Source of the DNA: Streptomyces sp. NBC_00234
GTDB taxonomy: Bacteria > Actinomycetota > Actinomycetes > Streptomycetales > Streptomycetaceae
Assembly (NCBI RefSeq): GCF_036195325.1
Contig: NZ_CP108101.1
Span: 806,001-870,000, forward strand
Direction: 5' to 3'
Length of the DNA: 64,000 nt
Positions 26,182 through 35,717 of the stretch are shown here, piece by piece. The notes beneath the pieces were generated by a model, which searched no databases, was not told the origin of the DNA, and worked only from the letters and a program-made list of their open reading frames with translations. The position numbers and the translations under genes were made by a program. The stretch's first letter is position 1. Each line of letters begins with the position of its first letter.

Positions 26182-29100
26182 CAGTATCCGAACTTGCAGT
26201 TACCTGCGTCGGGATTTGCCGCAGGGACGAGGGCCACGGCGTCGAACGCCACGTTGGCATCACCCGTGCCTGCGTCGTGCTCGTTGTCCATCTCTATGCG
26301 ACCGCCCTTCCAGAACCTCATCGAGCCCAGTTTGAACCACGTGTCCTTGCCCTGACTCTGGTTCGCCTGACCGACCCTGCAGGTGTCAGGCCCGAGCCCC
26401 TCGGCGTTGGGGCCGGGGTGAACGGTGTAGCGCACAACCGCCTCTGCGCCGTGGTTGGGCAAATGAATCCACACGTTGTACCGCTTGCCCGCTTGATCGG
26501 CCACTGGCAGGTTCGACGGGTTCAGTGTCCACCGTCCCGTGACCTTGTGGAAGAAATCGCTCTCGGGGTAGGAGTGCGTGAAGAAGACGTGGCCGTTGTA
26601 GCCAGCGCCCAGCTGGTGGACGTCGATTTGCGCAATGGCCGGGGTGGCTCGCCACGTCGCAAGGTCATCGCGGTACGTGAGGAGGCTGTCCCCGTACTGA
26701 AGGGTGAACTTGCCGTCCGAGGCGGCCTCGTAGTCCCCGCAGCCGTAGACGTCCTCACGGCCATTGAGGTCGTCGATGATCATCGTGCCGGGGGTGCCGT
26801 CGGGCGTCGTCATGCAGGGACCCGACGGATACTTGGCGATGAGCGCGGGTTCAGCCGAGCCAAGTGCGTACTTCAGCGTTTCCACGGACGAGTTGCCGGT
26901 GTCCTGAGCACTGCCGAGCCACGATGCACTGCCGGCCCAGCGACAGGTGTCGTTCCAGGCAGGGCAGGGATCGGCTGCTTGCGGCGTGCAGTTGTTCACC
27001 GTGGGTGAGCAGAAGGTGAAGTAATTGCCCGGCAGGTTCATCTGTTCGAAGTTGATCAGCCCCGGGAAGTCCGGCTTCTCGTAGGACTCCTCCCAGTTCC
27101 ACGTCTTGTGCGGGGTCTCCGCCCAGCCGAGGACCTTTTCCTGGTACGGCCAGTCTGCAGGGTGGGAAGCGTCGTCGTAGCTCTCCCGCAGGAACGGCGT
27201 GCGGTCTGCCGGGTACTCCGGGTTGGCCGGGTTGTTGAAGTAACCGAGGCCGCGGGGCTCGCTCGAATCGGTGTAGACACCGCTGTTGTAGCCCCAAAGC
27301 GCCATGTACCAGTTCTCGATGTACTGGGGATCGCCGCTGTTGGCCTCCATGCCCAGTGCCTTGAGCTGGTTCCACTTCTCGGCGAGGATCTGCATGCCGG
27401 CCGAGATGTTCGTCGCGTAGTCGGTGGCGATGGCGCCGGCCCGCGTGGTGTCGAACGGCGGGGTATCGTCGTTGGCCATGCCGGTGGTGACCTGGGCGAT
27501 GCCGTAACCGCAGTCTGACTTGGAGCTGTTCGGGTAGTGGTGGATGCTGGCTCCGTTGCCGAACCAGTCCGCCTGCAGGACGTTGCCGGCCGCGCCGTTC
27601 ATCGAGTGCCAGGAAGCCTGCTTGAAGTTGGACTCCTGGGCGAGGATGCCGAGGACCACCTGGGCCGGGATGTCACCGCCGCCAGTGAGCGTCGGCTTGG
27701 GGAAGAGTCCCTGTGGGCTGTACGCAGGCAGACCGGTGTCGTGCCAGCTGGCCGGCCGCTGCAGGGTGAGCCGGCCGTGCACGGCTTGGTCGACCGCCCA
27801 CTCGACCTGGTTGGCACTCGGTTGGAGCGCCTGCCGCTTGGGATTGTTCCGCTTGACGGTGCAAGGAATGTCGTAGCCTTTCACCTCGCCGTCGCGGACG
27901 AAGACCTCGGCACCGGTGCTGGAGAGACAGAACGACTCCTTGGATCCCTCTCCGCAGTTGAGGGGCTCCACATCGTCCCTCGGCTCTGCGGCCGCACCGA
28001 TTGCCGTCGCCGGACCTGCGGTCTTGGTGGTGTCGGAGGTGGTGAAGGCGACGGGATCCATTGCGGGGGCGTTTGCCGTGCCCGGCTTCACCCGCGTGGT
28101 GTCGGCATCGAAGGCGATCGTGGACTTGGTGCCCGTGCGGGTGGCCGTCGCCTGGATTCGTATCAGCCCAGCGGCCTGGCCGTCGCCGGTGGCCTCCGCT
28201 TCCGGTGTGCCTTCGGGCGCTGTGACGCCCTTCAGTTCGTCCGAGACCATCGACGTGGTGATCAGGTGGCCCTCACGTGACACACTCGCGGGGCGTCCGG
28301 TGAAGGGCTGGGCTTTGAGGCCGGGTGCGTGCGAGGTGTCGACGCCGGCCACGTCGCCGACTACGAGAGAGCCGCCCTTACGGGGGAACAGCTTGAGTTT
28401 GCCAACCTCTCCGGAACCGAGCGTGGTGAGTTTCCCGCCGTGCCAGCGGTTGATGACGCTCTTGCGGTCTTTCACGACGCCGAGGTCGAGGGCGCCGTCG
28501 GCGGAGGGGATCAGTTCGAAGACCGGCCCAGGCAGCGCGGTTTGCTTCTGCGCCCGTGTGGTCTTGCCCTGGCCGGTCAACTTCACCAGGTTGCCGTTAA
28601 GCACTCCGTAGTCGCCGCTCGGGGTGGGCAGCAGGTGTGCGAGTTGTCCGGTGACCTTCCGGTTGGCAGTGGCTTTGCCCGTCGCAGCGTCCGCTTCGAT
28701 GACCGTGGTCGTCCCGGCATTGCTGTCAGTGGCCGTACTGCTGGCGAACAGCACCCGGTCGTCGTCGCCACAGCCCGGCGAGTGGTAGGAGAGCTGCACG
28801 CCTTGGGCGATCTCGGTGACCTTGCCGTCGCTGAGCCGTATGACAGCGGCGAACGCCCCGCGGTAGGTAGCGCCCGGTTTATTGACCCACAGTGCCGGCA
28901 TGTAGACGGCCGCCGCGTACCGGCCTGAGCCGGTGGTGCACAGATACCCTGTCCAAGGGCCGGCGTCGATGTCCTTGCGCTGCAGGGAGGCGACCTCGTG
29001 GAAGGTGTACCCCTCCCGCTCTGCGGCGGTCACGACGTGGAAGCCGTCGGAGTCGCCGGTCCCGCTGACGACGACGTCGTCGGACTCCTCGAATCCGTCG

Positions 29101-29282
29101 CCAAGGGCCTTCTTAGGCGCGGAGAAGAGAACGTTCGTCGTGGCGTCCGCTGCCTCGGCGGGGCTGTCCTGGGCCACGAGCGGGATCAGGGCAATCGAGG
29201 AGGCCAGCACGGCAGTCGCGAGTGTCTGCCCGGTAAGTCGTTGGCGGAGCGTTCGTGGGCGCTTCAGCATGTGCCGTCTCAT
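26181..29282 (-). CDS. Large secreted protein with lytic-transglycosylase and golvesin-like domains
   Basis: The 1033-residue protein has a signal peptide (about residues 1-44), an N-terminal half that reads as repeated beta-strands like a propeller (residues 60-400), a lytic-transglycosylase-like domain with ILAQESNFKQASWHS (likely catalytic Glu about 547) and GYGIAQVT, and a C-terminal golvesin-like domain (RYNVWIHLPNHG, VALVPAANP). Such proteins cut peptidoglycan glycan strands or bind envelope polymers outside the cell. Its ATG overlaps the stop of the upstream DUF2690 gene, and its stop meets the lipoprotein start, so the three are co-expressed. The polymer acted on is not certain. Confidence 0.85.
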   Translation of the reverse strand: MRRHMLKRPRTLRQRLTGQTLATAVLASSIALIPLVAQDSPAEAADATTNVLFSAPKKALGDGFEESDDVVVSGTGDSDGFHVVTAAEREGYTFHEVASLQRKDIDAGPWTGYLCTTGSGRYAAAVYMPALWVNKPGATYRGAFAAVIRLSDGKVTEIAQGVQLSYHSPGCGDDDRVLFASSTATDSNAGTTTVIEADAATGKATANRKVTGQLAHLLPTPSGDYGVLNGNLVKLTGQGKTTRAQKQTALPGPVFELIPSADGALDLGVVKDRKSVINRWHGGKLTTLGSGEVGKLKLFPRKGGSLVVGDVAGVDTSHAPGLKAQPFTGRPASVSREGHLITTSMVSDELKGVTAPEGTPEAEATGDGQAAGLIRIQATATRTGTKSTIAFDADTTRVKPGTANAPAMDPVAFTTSDTTKTAGPATAIGAAAEPRDDVEPLNCGEGSKESFCLSSTGAEVFVRDGEVKGYDIPCTVKRNNPKRQALQPSANQVEWAVDQAVHGRLTLQRPASWHDTGLPAYSPQGLFPKPTLTGGGDIPAQVVLGILAQESNFKQASWHSMNGAAGNVLQADWFGNGASIHHYPNSSKSDCGYGIAQVTTGMANDDTPPFDTTRAGAIATDYATNISAGMQILAEKWNQLKALGMEANSGDPQYIENWYMALWGYNSGVYTDSSEPRGLGYFNNPANPEYPADRTPFLRESYDDASHPADWPYQEKVLGWAETPHKTWNWEESYEKPDFPGLINFEQMNLPGNYFTFCSPTVNNCTPQAADPCPAWNDTCRWAGSASWLGSAQDTGNSSVETLKYALGSAEPALIAKYPSGPCMTTPDGTPGTMIIDDLNGREDVYGCGDYEAASDGKFTLQYGDSLLTYRDDLATWRATPAIAQIDVHQLGAGYNGHVFFTHSYPESDFFHKVTGRWTLNPSNLPVADQAGKRYNVWIHLPNHGAEAVVRYTVHPGPNAEGLGPDTCRVGQANQSQGKDTWFKLGSMRFWKGGRIEMDNEHDAGTGDANVAFDAVALVPAANPDAGNCKFGY

Positions 29283-29794
29283 ATCCAGTCCGTGCAGTCA
29301 CCGTTGATCAGGGCCGTGGGGATTACCTTGCCGCCCTCTTCATAGAGCAGGGGCTCCGGTTCCCAGTTGTCATTCCGGCTGTTCCAGCATGCTTTGCTGG
29401 TCATCTTCCAGTCACCCATGGGCGAGACACCGCTCGGGTTGGACGTGGTGATGCTGGGGGTGGGGCGGGGCGCCGCGAAGCCTCCCAGCGTCGGGGTCTG
29501 CCACAGCGCCGCGTACACCGGCTGCTGGTAGAGCGGGTTGACGCTCACCTTCGCCCACGTGGCCTGGCATGCGGGCGACCACACCAGCTTCAGTTCTATG
29601 TCATTGCCCTGGTTGATCTGTTCGATGACCTGGGCGTCGGCGTCGCAGCCCATGACAATCGGGTCCTTGCCCGTACAGCCCGACCGGGTGCACCCAGCGG
29701 TCTCCGCGGCCGCGGCCGAGGTCGCCGCCAGCGTCGGAGACAAACAGAGGAGCACCAGTGCTGCTCCCACTCGACCCCATCTTCGCGTGCGCAT
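29279..29794 (-). CDS. Secreted DUF2690-type protein
   Basis: The ATG at 29794 is chosen for its GAGGAG ribosome binding site 6 nt upstream; a longer frame lacks one. The 171-residue precursor has a signal peptide (LVLLCLSPTLAATSAAAA) and then CTRSGCTGKDPIVMGC with paired cysteines, the DUF2690 signature, followed by WSPACQATWAKV. DUF2690 proteins are small exported proteins of unknown role. As first gene of the operon it is likely a helper or substrate of the transglycosylase-like protein. Confidence 0.85.
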   Translation of the reverse strand: MRTRRWGRVGAALVLLCLSPTLAATSAAAAETAGCTRSGCTGKDPIVMGCDADAQVIEQINQGNDIELKLVWSPACQATWAKVSVNPLYQQPVYAALWQTPTLGGFAAPRPTPSITTSNPSGVSPMGDWKMTSKACWNSRNDNWEPEPLLYEEGGKVIPTALINGDCTDWI

Positions 29795-30235
29795 AACGTT
29801 CTCCTCAAGTTGGGTGAGAGGTAGGGATCTGAGGTAGGTACCGCTGATCCCGCAGCTCGACGAGGCCAGAGTGCCTGGCGGCGGGCAGGCCAAATCGCTT
29901 CGCCGCCGGGTTGGTTGGTATCCGCGTGGCTTCTGCTGAGTATCCGTGCAGCAGTGCCTCGGTCCAGATCGATCACTAGTACATGGCTGAATCGATGCTG
30001 CTCCTCGGCTCGACCTGGTCGGCCGCCGACGCAGCGGGTGAAGGGGGCAAGGAGTCCATCAACTCGGCTCTGCAGGTAGGAAGATCCCTTGCTCCTCCTC
30101 CGAGAGCTCGCCAAAGCGGCACGTGATCGTGAAGGTGTCCGCGCGGCCTCGTGCAGTTCGCCCCGATCCGCCCCAGTCCCGGAACGGGTAAATACCCTGA
30201 GCCCGTCGGGTCCGACGGGCTCGCCCCCTCCCTTC
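29795..30235. other. Upstream region of the secreted-protein operon
   Basis: This gap holds the operon promoter, though no box was assigned with confidence. A perfect 11-bp palindromic stem (30199-30209 with 30212-30222, GAGCCCGTCGG) may be a terminator or operator. No gene was recognised. Confidence 0.45.
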
Positions 30236-30741
30236 CAGACTGAGACACACTCCTCACGGGTCTGCGAGAAGGATGCGTCCGAATCGGAGGCTCCAGCCGT
30301 CCAGTCCGCAACAAATGGCCTGACTGCAGCGGAGCGTAGTCAGCACCAAGTCAGCACGGGAGGGGTGAAGAGAGGTGATGACGCGGGCTATTGGTCAGCA
30401 CCGAATCAGCACGGGAGTCAGCACCGCCCTCGCGAAATATCCGGAACAGTGCGATTCGGACATCCATCTCCCGTCCGACCCAGCCCACCCCCACAGAGCA
30501 GGAGCAGGCCCGCAGCGCCTTCCCGTAGCGCCCGCCCGCACACCGCCCACCCGAACTATGGTGTCCCGCCACATACACCCCTGACCTGCCCCTTCCTACG
30601 GTATGGCGACACGGAAACGTCCCCGCCAACTGTCCGGAAGTGGTACCCATGGCCGCCGCAGCAACCGCTCCCCCACCCCCGTCCAACCTCCGCCGCATCG
30701 TCGCCGCGAGCCTCGTCGGAACGACCGTCGAGTGGTACGAC
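30236..30741. repeat. Left copy of a ~500-bp direct repeat flanking the island (att-like)
   Basis: Bases 30522-30741 are identical to 53037-53256 (220 bp, offset 22515). Upstream of that the two copies stay alignable but diverged for about 280 bp. The identical part includes the promoter region and first ~26 codons of the MHS transporter gene; at 30742 the similarity ends abruptly. This is what site-specific integration into the 5' part of a gene leaves behind. Confidence 0.85.
30339..30425. repeat. Cluster of GTCAGCAC(C/G) direct repeats
   Basis: Five copies of (G/A)TCAGCAC(C/G) begin at 30339, 30350, 30394, 30405 and 30417; related copies lie after the repeat junction (near 30795-30830). 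The right copy of the long repeat has the same array at 52864-52950. Spaced short direct repeats beside a core are typical arm-type sites of tyrosine recombinases. Confidence 0.6.
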
Positions 30742-31262
30742 AACTCAATTGATCAGGGTTATGGCCTGCGGTTATCCACAAATCCTGCCCCCGAAGCCAG
30801 CACGAAACCAGCACCGGGTGGGCGGAGTGCTGACTCGTCACCGACGGAGCCACTTGCCCAGCGCCCACCCCCTGGGCCCGAAGCTCGGGGTGTGGTTACA
30901 CAGCGTTGCAGATTGCCCTGCTCGCCAGGGGCGTAGATGGGGCCTGACCCGCCCACGAATCGCCGGCCCTGGGCGGGCCGCATGTCTCGCTCCCACGGTG
31001 CGTCCGCCGTGCTGGTCACGCCCGTCGGCGTGGACGTCGAGTAGCTCAGCATCGGTCGTGGCTTGAAGCCGGCCATGGCGGAGGAGGGGCGAATCCTGCC
31101 GCCCGTCGGGATGGCTCGGCCGTCGCCGACGCCATAGCGCCCCGTTGGCTGCGTCGCGGTGACGGCGGCGCAGCAGTTGAGTCCGCGACATCTCGCCGCT
31201 GAGGTGGTGGACGGCATCGCCACCCGACTCCCCCATAGTCCCGCACGGCCCGGCCTCATACC

Positions 31263-31675
31263 TTATGAGGCGCTCGAAGCTTCGAACTCCAGCGGTATTT
31301 GCAACTCCGTTTCCCTAGCGAAGACGGAATCCATCAGCGCCCGCAAACGTTCGGGCGCGTCCGGCATGACGTGTGCGTAGGTCTGGTAAGTAATCTTCGG
31401 GTCACGGTGCCCCAGCCACTCAGCCATGTCCGTTACGGGAACGCCTTTGGAGAGTCCGGCCGACGCGAAGAAGCGGCGAAGCCAGTGCGGCGTGATCTTC
31501 CGGGGGATTCCCGCATCCCACTCTGGGAGTAGACCGCTTTGGGCACGATAACGACTGTCCTTTGTCATCCAATCGAGTCGTTTGGCATCGAACCCAATCC
31601 GGGGCAAACTCCAATGGTGTGTTTGTGTGGCCGAGCGTTCACGTACCCGCCAGAACCGTCCCGTGTTCGAAACTC
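31263..31675 (-). pseudogene. Tyrosine recombinase (integrase), C-terminal fragment
   Basis: About 137 residues are in frame, ending at 31263. They contain HWLRRFFAS (HxxR box), LGHRDPKITYQTYAHV with the second His/Arg box and the nucleophile Tyr, which places the fragment as the catalytic end of a phage/ICE-type integrase. The N-terminal arm-binding and core-binding parts are gone; an in-frame stop lies near 31673 and a phosphoesterase fragment begins right after. It points toward the left att-like repeat 520 bp away, the normal position for an integrase gene. Confidence 0.85.
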
Positions 31676-31679
31676 ACCC

Positions 31680-32043
31680 ACAACTCGTATTCACGCATGC
31701 TCCAGAACCGCAGGACACTCCGGCGCTGATCGCCTTCCACCAGCCGCCGGTCGCGCTCCACCACCCCCTGCCCGACTCCGGCATGCTCGAAGAGCCCGGG
31801 CAGCTGGCCGCCCTGCTCGTCGCGCTCCCGCGCGTCGCCGCCGTCCTCACGGGCCACGCCCACACCGCGACTGCCTCGACCTTCGCCGGACGTCCCCTGA
31901 TCGTCGGGCTGGCCATCACCTGGACCCTGCGCATGCCCGGGGAGGGCGACCGGGCCGCGGACCGGGACCAGCCGCCCGGGCTGGCGTTCCACGTCATGGA
32001 CGACGAACGGCGGCTGACCACCCACTACCGCGTCGTGCTCTGA
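31680..32043 (+). pseudogene. Metallophosphoesterase, C-terminal fragment
   Basis: The reading frame ending at 32043 contains ALIAFHQPPV and VLTGHAHTA, the last two metal-binding motifs of a calcineurin-like phosphoesterase (CpdA-like cyclic-nucleotide phosphodiesterase). The first half, with the DxH and GNHD motifs, is absent, and the fragment abuts the broken integrase on the opposite strand, marking a rearrangement junction between about 31675 and 31725. Confidence 0.75.
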
Positions 32044-32216
32044 CGCCCCGACCGCACGCGTCCGGGCCCGGCCGGTTCGGGTGCGTGAGACCACTCGAAC
32101 ACCCCGATTGGCGTGTGCACGCCATCAAGGGGCGCCCGTTGGGACGCTTCGGCCGCCGCAAGGAAAGCAGCAACGGCACGCACAGGCCGCGCCCCGGGCG
32201 ATCAGGCAGCGGACGT

Positions 32217-33188
32217 CTACCGGCCGTGGCCTTCGCCGGGCGGCTGCGACGCCGCCTCCGCGGCCCTTCGGGCCCACGCCCGCGCCTGGCGGGAACGCCC
32301 CTGCCGCTCCAGGAGATTCGCCAGCCGGGCCATCGCGCCGAGGTGCCCGGTCTCGGCGGCCTTCTCGTACCACTCCTGCGCCGCTCGCACATCACCCTCC
32401 CGCTCACTGGAACGCCCCAGCGCGAGCATCGCCTTGACGTCCCCTTTCTGGGCGCGCTCGGTCATCCATGCGTCGAGTTCGGCGGCCAGCTCGGCGCGGC
32501 TGAGCATTTCCACGAGCCGGCGGGCGCCCTCGTCGTCGCCGGCCCTGGCCGACTTGCGGTACCAGGACTTCGCCGCTTCCCGGTCGCCCTGTTCCAGCGA
32601 CAGGGCGGCCAGGGCGTTCATCGCGGCGGTGGAACCCCCGTCCGCCGCCCGCCGGGCCCACCGTGCGGACTCGTTGACGTCACCCCGGCGGTACAGCAAC
32701 TCCCCGAGGGAGTAAGCCGCGTCGTCGAGACCCGCCTCGGCGGCCCGGCGGAACCAGTTCTCGGCCTCGGGCTCGGCGCCCCGCTTCTGACTCAGTTCAC
32801 CGAGGACGGCCATCGCGTGCGGGTTTCCGCCCTCTGCCGAACGCCGGTACCAGCGATCGGACTCGGTGTGCTCCCCGCGCAGCCGCAGGAGATACCCGAC
32901 CATCTCCATCGCGCGCACGTGCCCGCCACCGGCGGCCTCACGCAGCAGCGCCTCGGCCTCGGTGTGTCGTCCCCACTCGTGAAGCAGCACCCCGAGCGCG
33001 GCGGTCGCATCGGGCTGCCTCATCTCGGCCGCCAGGCGCAGCCACCGTTCACCGCCGGCCTGGTCGTTGTGCGTACCGAGGTACAGGCCGTACCGGAGCA
33101 TCGCCTCGGCGTCCCCCGTCTCGGCGGCCTCACGGAGGCGACCGGTTCCGTCGCCGACCCCGCTCTCGTCCCTCGAACCCTCCTGCAT
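32217..33188 (-). CDS. Sel1/TPR-like repeat protein
   Basis: The ATG at 33188 has GGAGGGGG 6 nt upstream. The 323-residue protein is almost entirely helical repeats of about 36 residues (WLRLAAEMRQPDATAALG, WYRRSAEGGNPHAMAVLG, WFRRAAEAGLDDAAYSLG), the Sel1-like form of TPR. No signal peptide or catalytic domain is present, so it is probably a cytoplasmic scaffold for protein contacts. It lies alone on the minus strand. Confidence 0.85.
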   Translation of the reverse strand: MQEGSRDESGVGDGTGRLREAAETGDAEAMLRYGLYLGTHNDQAGGERWLRLAAEMRQPDATAALGVLLHEWGRHTEAEALLREAAGGGHVRAMEMVGYLLRLRGEHTESDRWYRRSAEGGNPHAMAVLGELSQKRGAEPEAENWFRRAAEAGLDDAAYSLGELLYRRGDVNESARWARRAADGGSTAAMNALAALSLEQGDREAAKSWYRKSARAGDDEGARRLVEMLSRAELAAELDAWMTERAQKGDVKAMLALGRSSEREGDVRAAQEWYEKAAETGHLGAMARLANLLERQGRSRQARAWARRAAEAASQPPGEGHGR

Positions 33189-33234
33189 GAGCGTCCCCCT
33201 CCGGATACCCGGCACTCGGCTGTTCGCCGCCGGT

Positions 33235-33720
33235 TCACGGCGACGGCACGAGCATGCCGCGCGCGTGGTTGGTCACCTGACTGCCCAACAATTGCCGCTG
33301 GATAAGCAACAGTCGAACTAGTTTCGCTTCTGCGAGGTGAAAATGGGGTCGCGAACTGTCATCGTGCTTGTGGTGCTGGTCTGTGCACTGCTCGCCAGTG
33401 GTGCACAGATCGTGCGTTCCGCGCGACGGCGGCGGAGACTCGCACGGTTCTGGTCCCTGTGGAGGGGCGTTGCGGTTTCCGGGCAGTAGCTGGCCGACGA
33501 CTACGAACCGATAGGTGTCCGCGTCGATGACCATCTGATGGTTTGTGGGGTAGCGGTAGTTCTTGGATCGCTGGGCGAGGGTGTGACCGCGAGTGGGCAC
33601 GAGCGTGCCTTCCACGGTGAGAACAGTGCCTTTGCGAAAGAGTTGCCACTGGATCAATGCCAGACGCGGCCCCTGCTCATCGACTACGCGGTCGACCGTG
33701 GGCTTCGAAACGCCGAGCAT
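33235..33720 (-). mobile_element. Transposase remnant (IS4/IS5-like DDE)
   Basis: The segment VEGTLVPTRGHTLAQRSKNYRYPTNHQMVIDADTYRFVVVGQLLPGNRN is the start of the DDE core of a Streptomyces IS transposase (first catalytic Asp region), preceded by SKPTVDRVVDE, an HTH piece. After PGNRN the frame loses similarity, and neither IS ends nor a full-length gene can be found. It is inactive debris inside the island. Confidence 0.7.
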
Positions 33721-34050
33721 GAGCGCGGGTTACGGCATCGTCAGGTCGGTAGGCCAGCACGTGACGACCAGCAGGACACGGTCCTCGAAGCAAAGCGACC
33801 AACGTCCCGGGCGCGCTACACATGCACTTCGACGGCGCAGAGCAGTGACCAGGTCCGCACCAGCTGGGAGGTTGCGTGCGGTCCCTTGCCGTTGCGGGAG
33901 AACCGCATCGGCGCGTGGCACGTCCCTACCAGTGATCTTCGGGGGCGGCCTCGTGAGACGACGCAGGACATCTCCGCCCGGCGTCTCCCGAGTCCGGGCC
34001 CGCAAAGCAGGAGTTTCCTGACCGATTGACACGTCTGAGGGGGAAGACCC
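33721..34050. other. Non-coding region upstream of the PQQ-propeller gene
   Basis: No intact gene is seen. Part may be more transposase debris from the neighbouring remnant. A GGGGGAAG ribosome binding site for the next gene lies at its end. Confidence 0.4.
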
Positions 34051-35604
34051 ATGCCCAACCCGCCGCAGCCCTGGTACACACCGGGCTCGCCGCAGCAGCC
34101 CGTTCCCGGCAACCCGTATGCCTCGGAAGGCTTCGGGCCGCCACCCGGACCACCACCGCGTCGGCGGCGCTTCGGCGGAGTACCGGTCATAGCCGCCGCC
34201 GTCGCGCTCCTGCTCGTGGCCGCGGGCGGAGGGGCGTACGCCCTCGTCGACCGGGGAGAGGACCGGCCAACCGCCCCCGTGGCGAAGGAGTCGTCCAGTC
34301 CTTCCGCCCCGGCGGCCCCGCCCGGTTCCCCCGCCGTCAGTACCCCTCAGGCGAAGCACATCCCGACCACGCAGGAGATCAACGCCGCACGGAAGCCGGG
34401 GGATGCGGCGACGTGGATCGTCGACGACAAGACCGACCTGCCCAGCGGGAGTCACAGGCTCCACGACCTGTGGATCGTCGGCGACACCGTCGTCCAGGCC
34501 CTGCACAAGAAGGTCGCGGCCTACCGTCTCTCGGACGGCGCCGAGGTCTGGAGCATGCGGTTGCCCGCCCCGGTCTGCGAGACACCGGCCAACCCCACGC
34601 CCGACGGCAAGGTCGTGCTCGTGTACCACAAGAGGGCCGACACAGGGAGGAACAACCGGTGCAACCAGATGCAGATGATCGATCTGAAGACCGGGAAGCC
34701 GGGGTGGCACAAAGAGCTCCCCGAGACCGGTGACGGGGACAACACGTTCATCGTGTACAGCGCCATCAGCGCCGGCACCTTCGCAATCGCCCGGAGCATG
34801 AAGGCGACCGCCTACCGGGTCGACGACGGGACTGAGCTGTTCGACATCCCCATGGAGGACCCGGGGAAGTGCTTCCCCGACGACGTGGCGGGCGGCTCCC
34901 GGCTCCTGGTGAAGTCCGACTGCATGATCGACATCGACCAGAGCAAGAACCACAGCCAGCTCCGCGAGATCGACCCGCTCACCGGCAAGGTCCTGTGGCG
35001 CCACCGGACCAAGACCGGATGGAAGATCGGAAGCATGATCTCCGTCGATCCGGTCGTCTTCACCACGGAAAACGCCGTGGACCACCTCAACGACTGGCGG
35101 GTCGTGTCCCTGGGCCCGGGCGGAAAACCCGGGGCCACCATCGACCCACGAGGCAAGAGCATCGAGCCGTGCGCCGGAGACGGGAGCGGCGGCGAGATGC
35201 AGCCCTGCCGGGGCACCGCGGTCGGCAACGGCCTCATCGTGCTGGGCGGCAACGACAGGTTCCGCGTGTACGACCTGGCCACCGGGAAGTTCCTCTGGGG
35301 GATCAAGACCAACGAGCCGCGCCTGTTGCATCCCCTGCGTGCGGAGAAGGGCAAGGCGGTACTCGTCTACGAGTCGGCCACAGTGAGCCGCCCCGGCCGG
35401 ACCTTCCTGATGGGCCCGAGTGCCGCGGGTACGGAGAAGGTGTTGCTGCGACACCCCGCATCGACTGCGGCGCAGGAGTACGAGATGTTCAGCGGGCGGC
35501 TGGCCTATGCCGACGGACGGGTCGTCCTCACGTCAGCGCACGTGCCCGGCAACGACGACCAGCACGAAGCCCGCATGCTGTCCTTCGCTCCCGGCCCGCC
35601 CTGA
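34051..35604 (+). CDS. Membrane-anchored PQQ-like beta-propeller protein
   Basis: The 517-residue protein begins with a Pro/Gly-rich cytoplasmic tail (residues 1-40), one membrane helix (about 43-62, GVPVIAAAVALLLVAAGG) and a Pro/Ser-rich linker. The outside part, residues 105-515, is a propeller of PQQ-like blades (VVQALHKKVAAYRLSDGAEVW, LREIDPLTGKVLWRH, FRVYDLATGKFLWG). Four to six cysteines occur in the outer domain and may form disulfides. Such proteins are common in Streptomyces, sometimes as outer halves of kinase systems; no kinase is linked here, so its role is unknown. Confidence 0.88.
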   Translation: MPNPPQPWYTPGSPQQPVPGNPYASEGFGPPPGPPPRRRRFGGVPVIAAAVALLLVAAGGGAYALVDRGEDRPTAPVAKESSSPSAPAAPPGSPAVSTPQAKHIPTTQEINAARKPGDAATWIVDDKTDLPSGSHRLHDLWIVGDTVVQALHKKVAAYRLSDGAEVWSMRLPAPVCETPANPTPDGKVVLVYHKRADTGRNNRCNQMQMIDLKTGKPGWHKELPETGDGDNTFIVYSAISAGTFAIARSMKATAYRVDDGTELFDIPMEDPGKCFPDDVAGGSRLLVKSDCMIDIDQSKNHSQLREIDPLTGKVLWRHRTKTGWKIGSMISVDPVVFTTENAVDHLNDWRVVSLGPGGKPGATIDPRGKSIEPCAGDGSGGEMQPCRGTAVGNGLIVLGGNDRFRVYDLATGKFLWGIKTNEPRLLHPLRAEKGKAVLVYESATVSRPGRTFLMGPSAAGTEKVLLRHPASTAAQEYEMFSGRLAYADGRVVLTSAHVPGNDDQHEARMLSFAPGPP

Positions 35605-35717
35605 CCGGGCACGGGCGGTCCGCCCACCCACGCACGCCGGGCAGAAGCTTGTTCTTCGATGACGCCTCCGCGAACGCTGCCCCTCCCGACCATCAGGCAG
35701 CAGACTCACCCCCACGG

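Noticed and set aside
30339..30425. CRISPR array
   Set aside because: The GTCAGCAC repeats are only 9 nt, irregularly spaced and imperfect; no cas genes are present.
32081..33305. Plus-strand frames over the Sel1 gene
   Set aside because: Antisense shadows; the minus-strand protein has clear repeats, RBS and codon bias.
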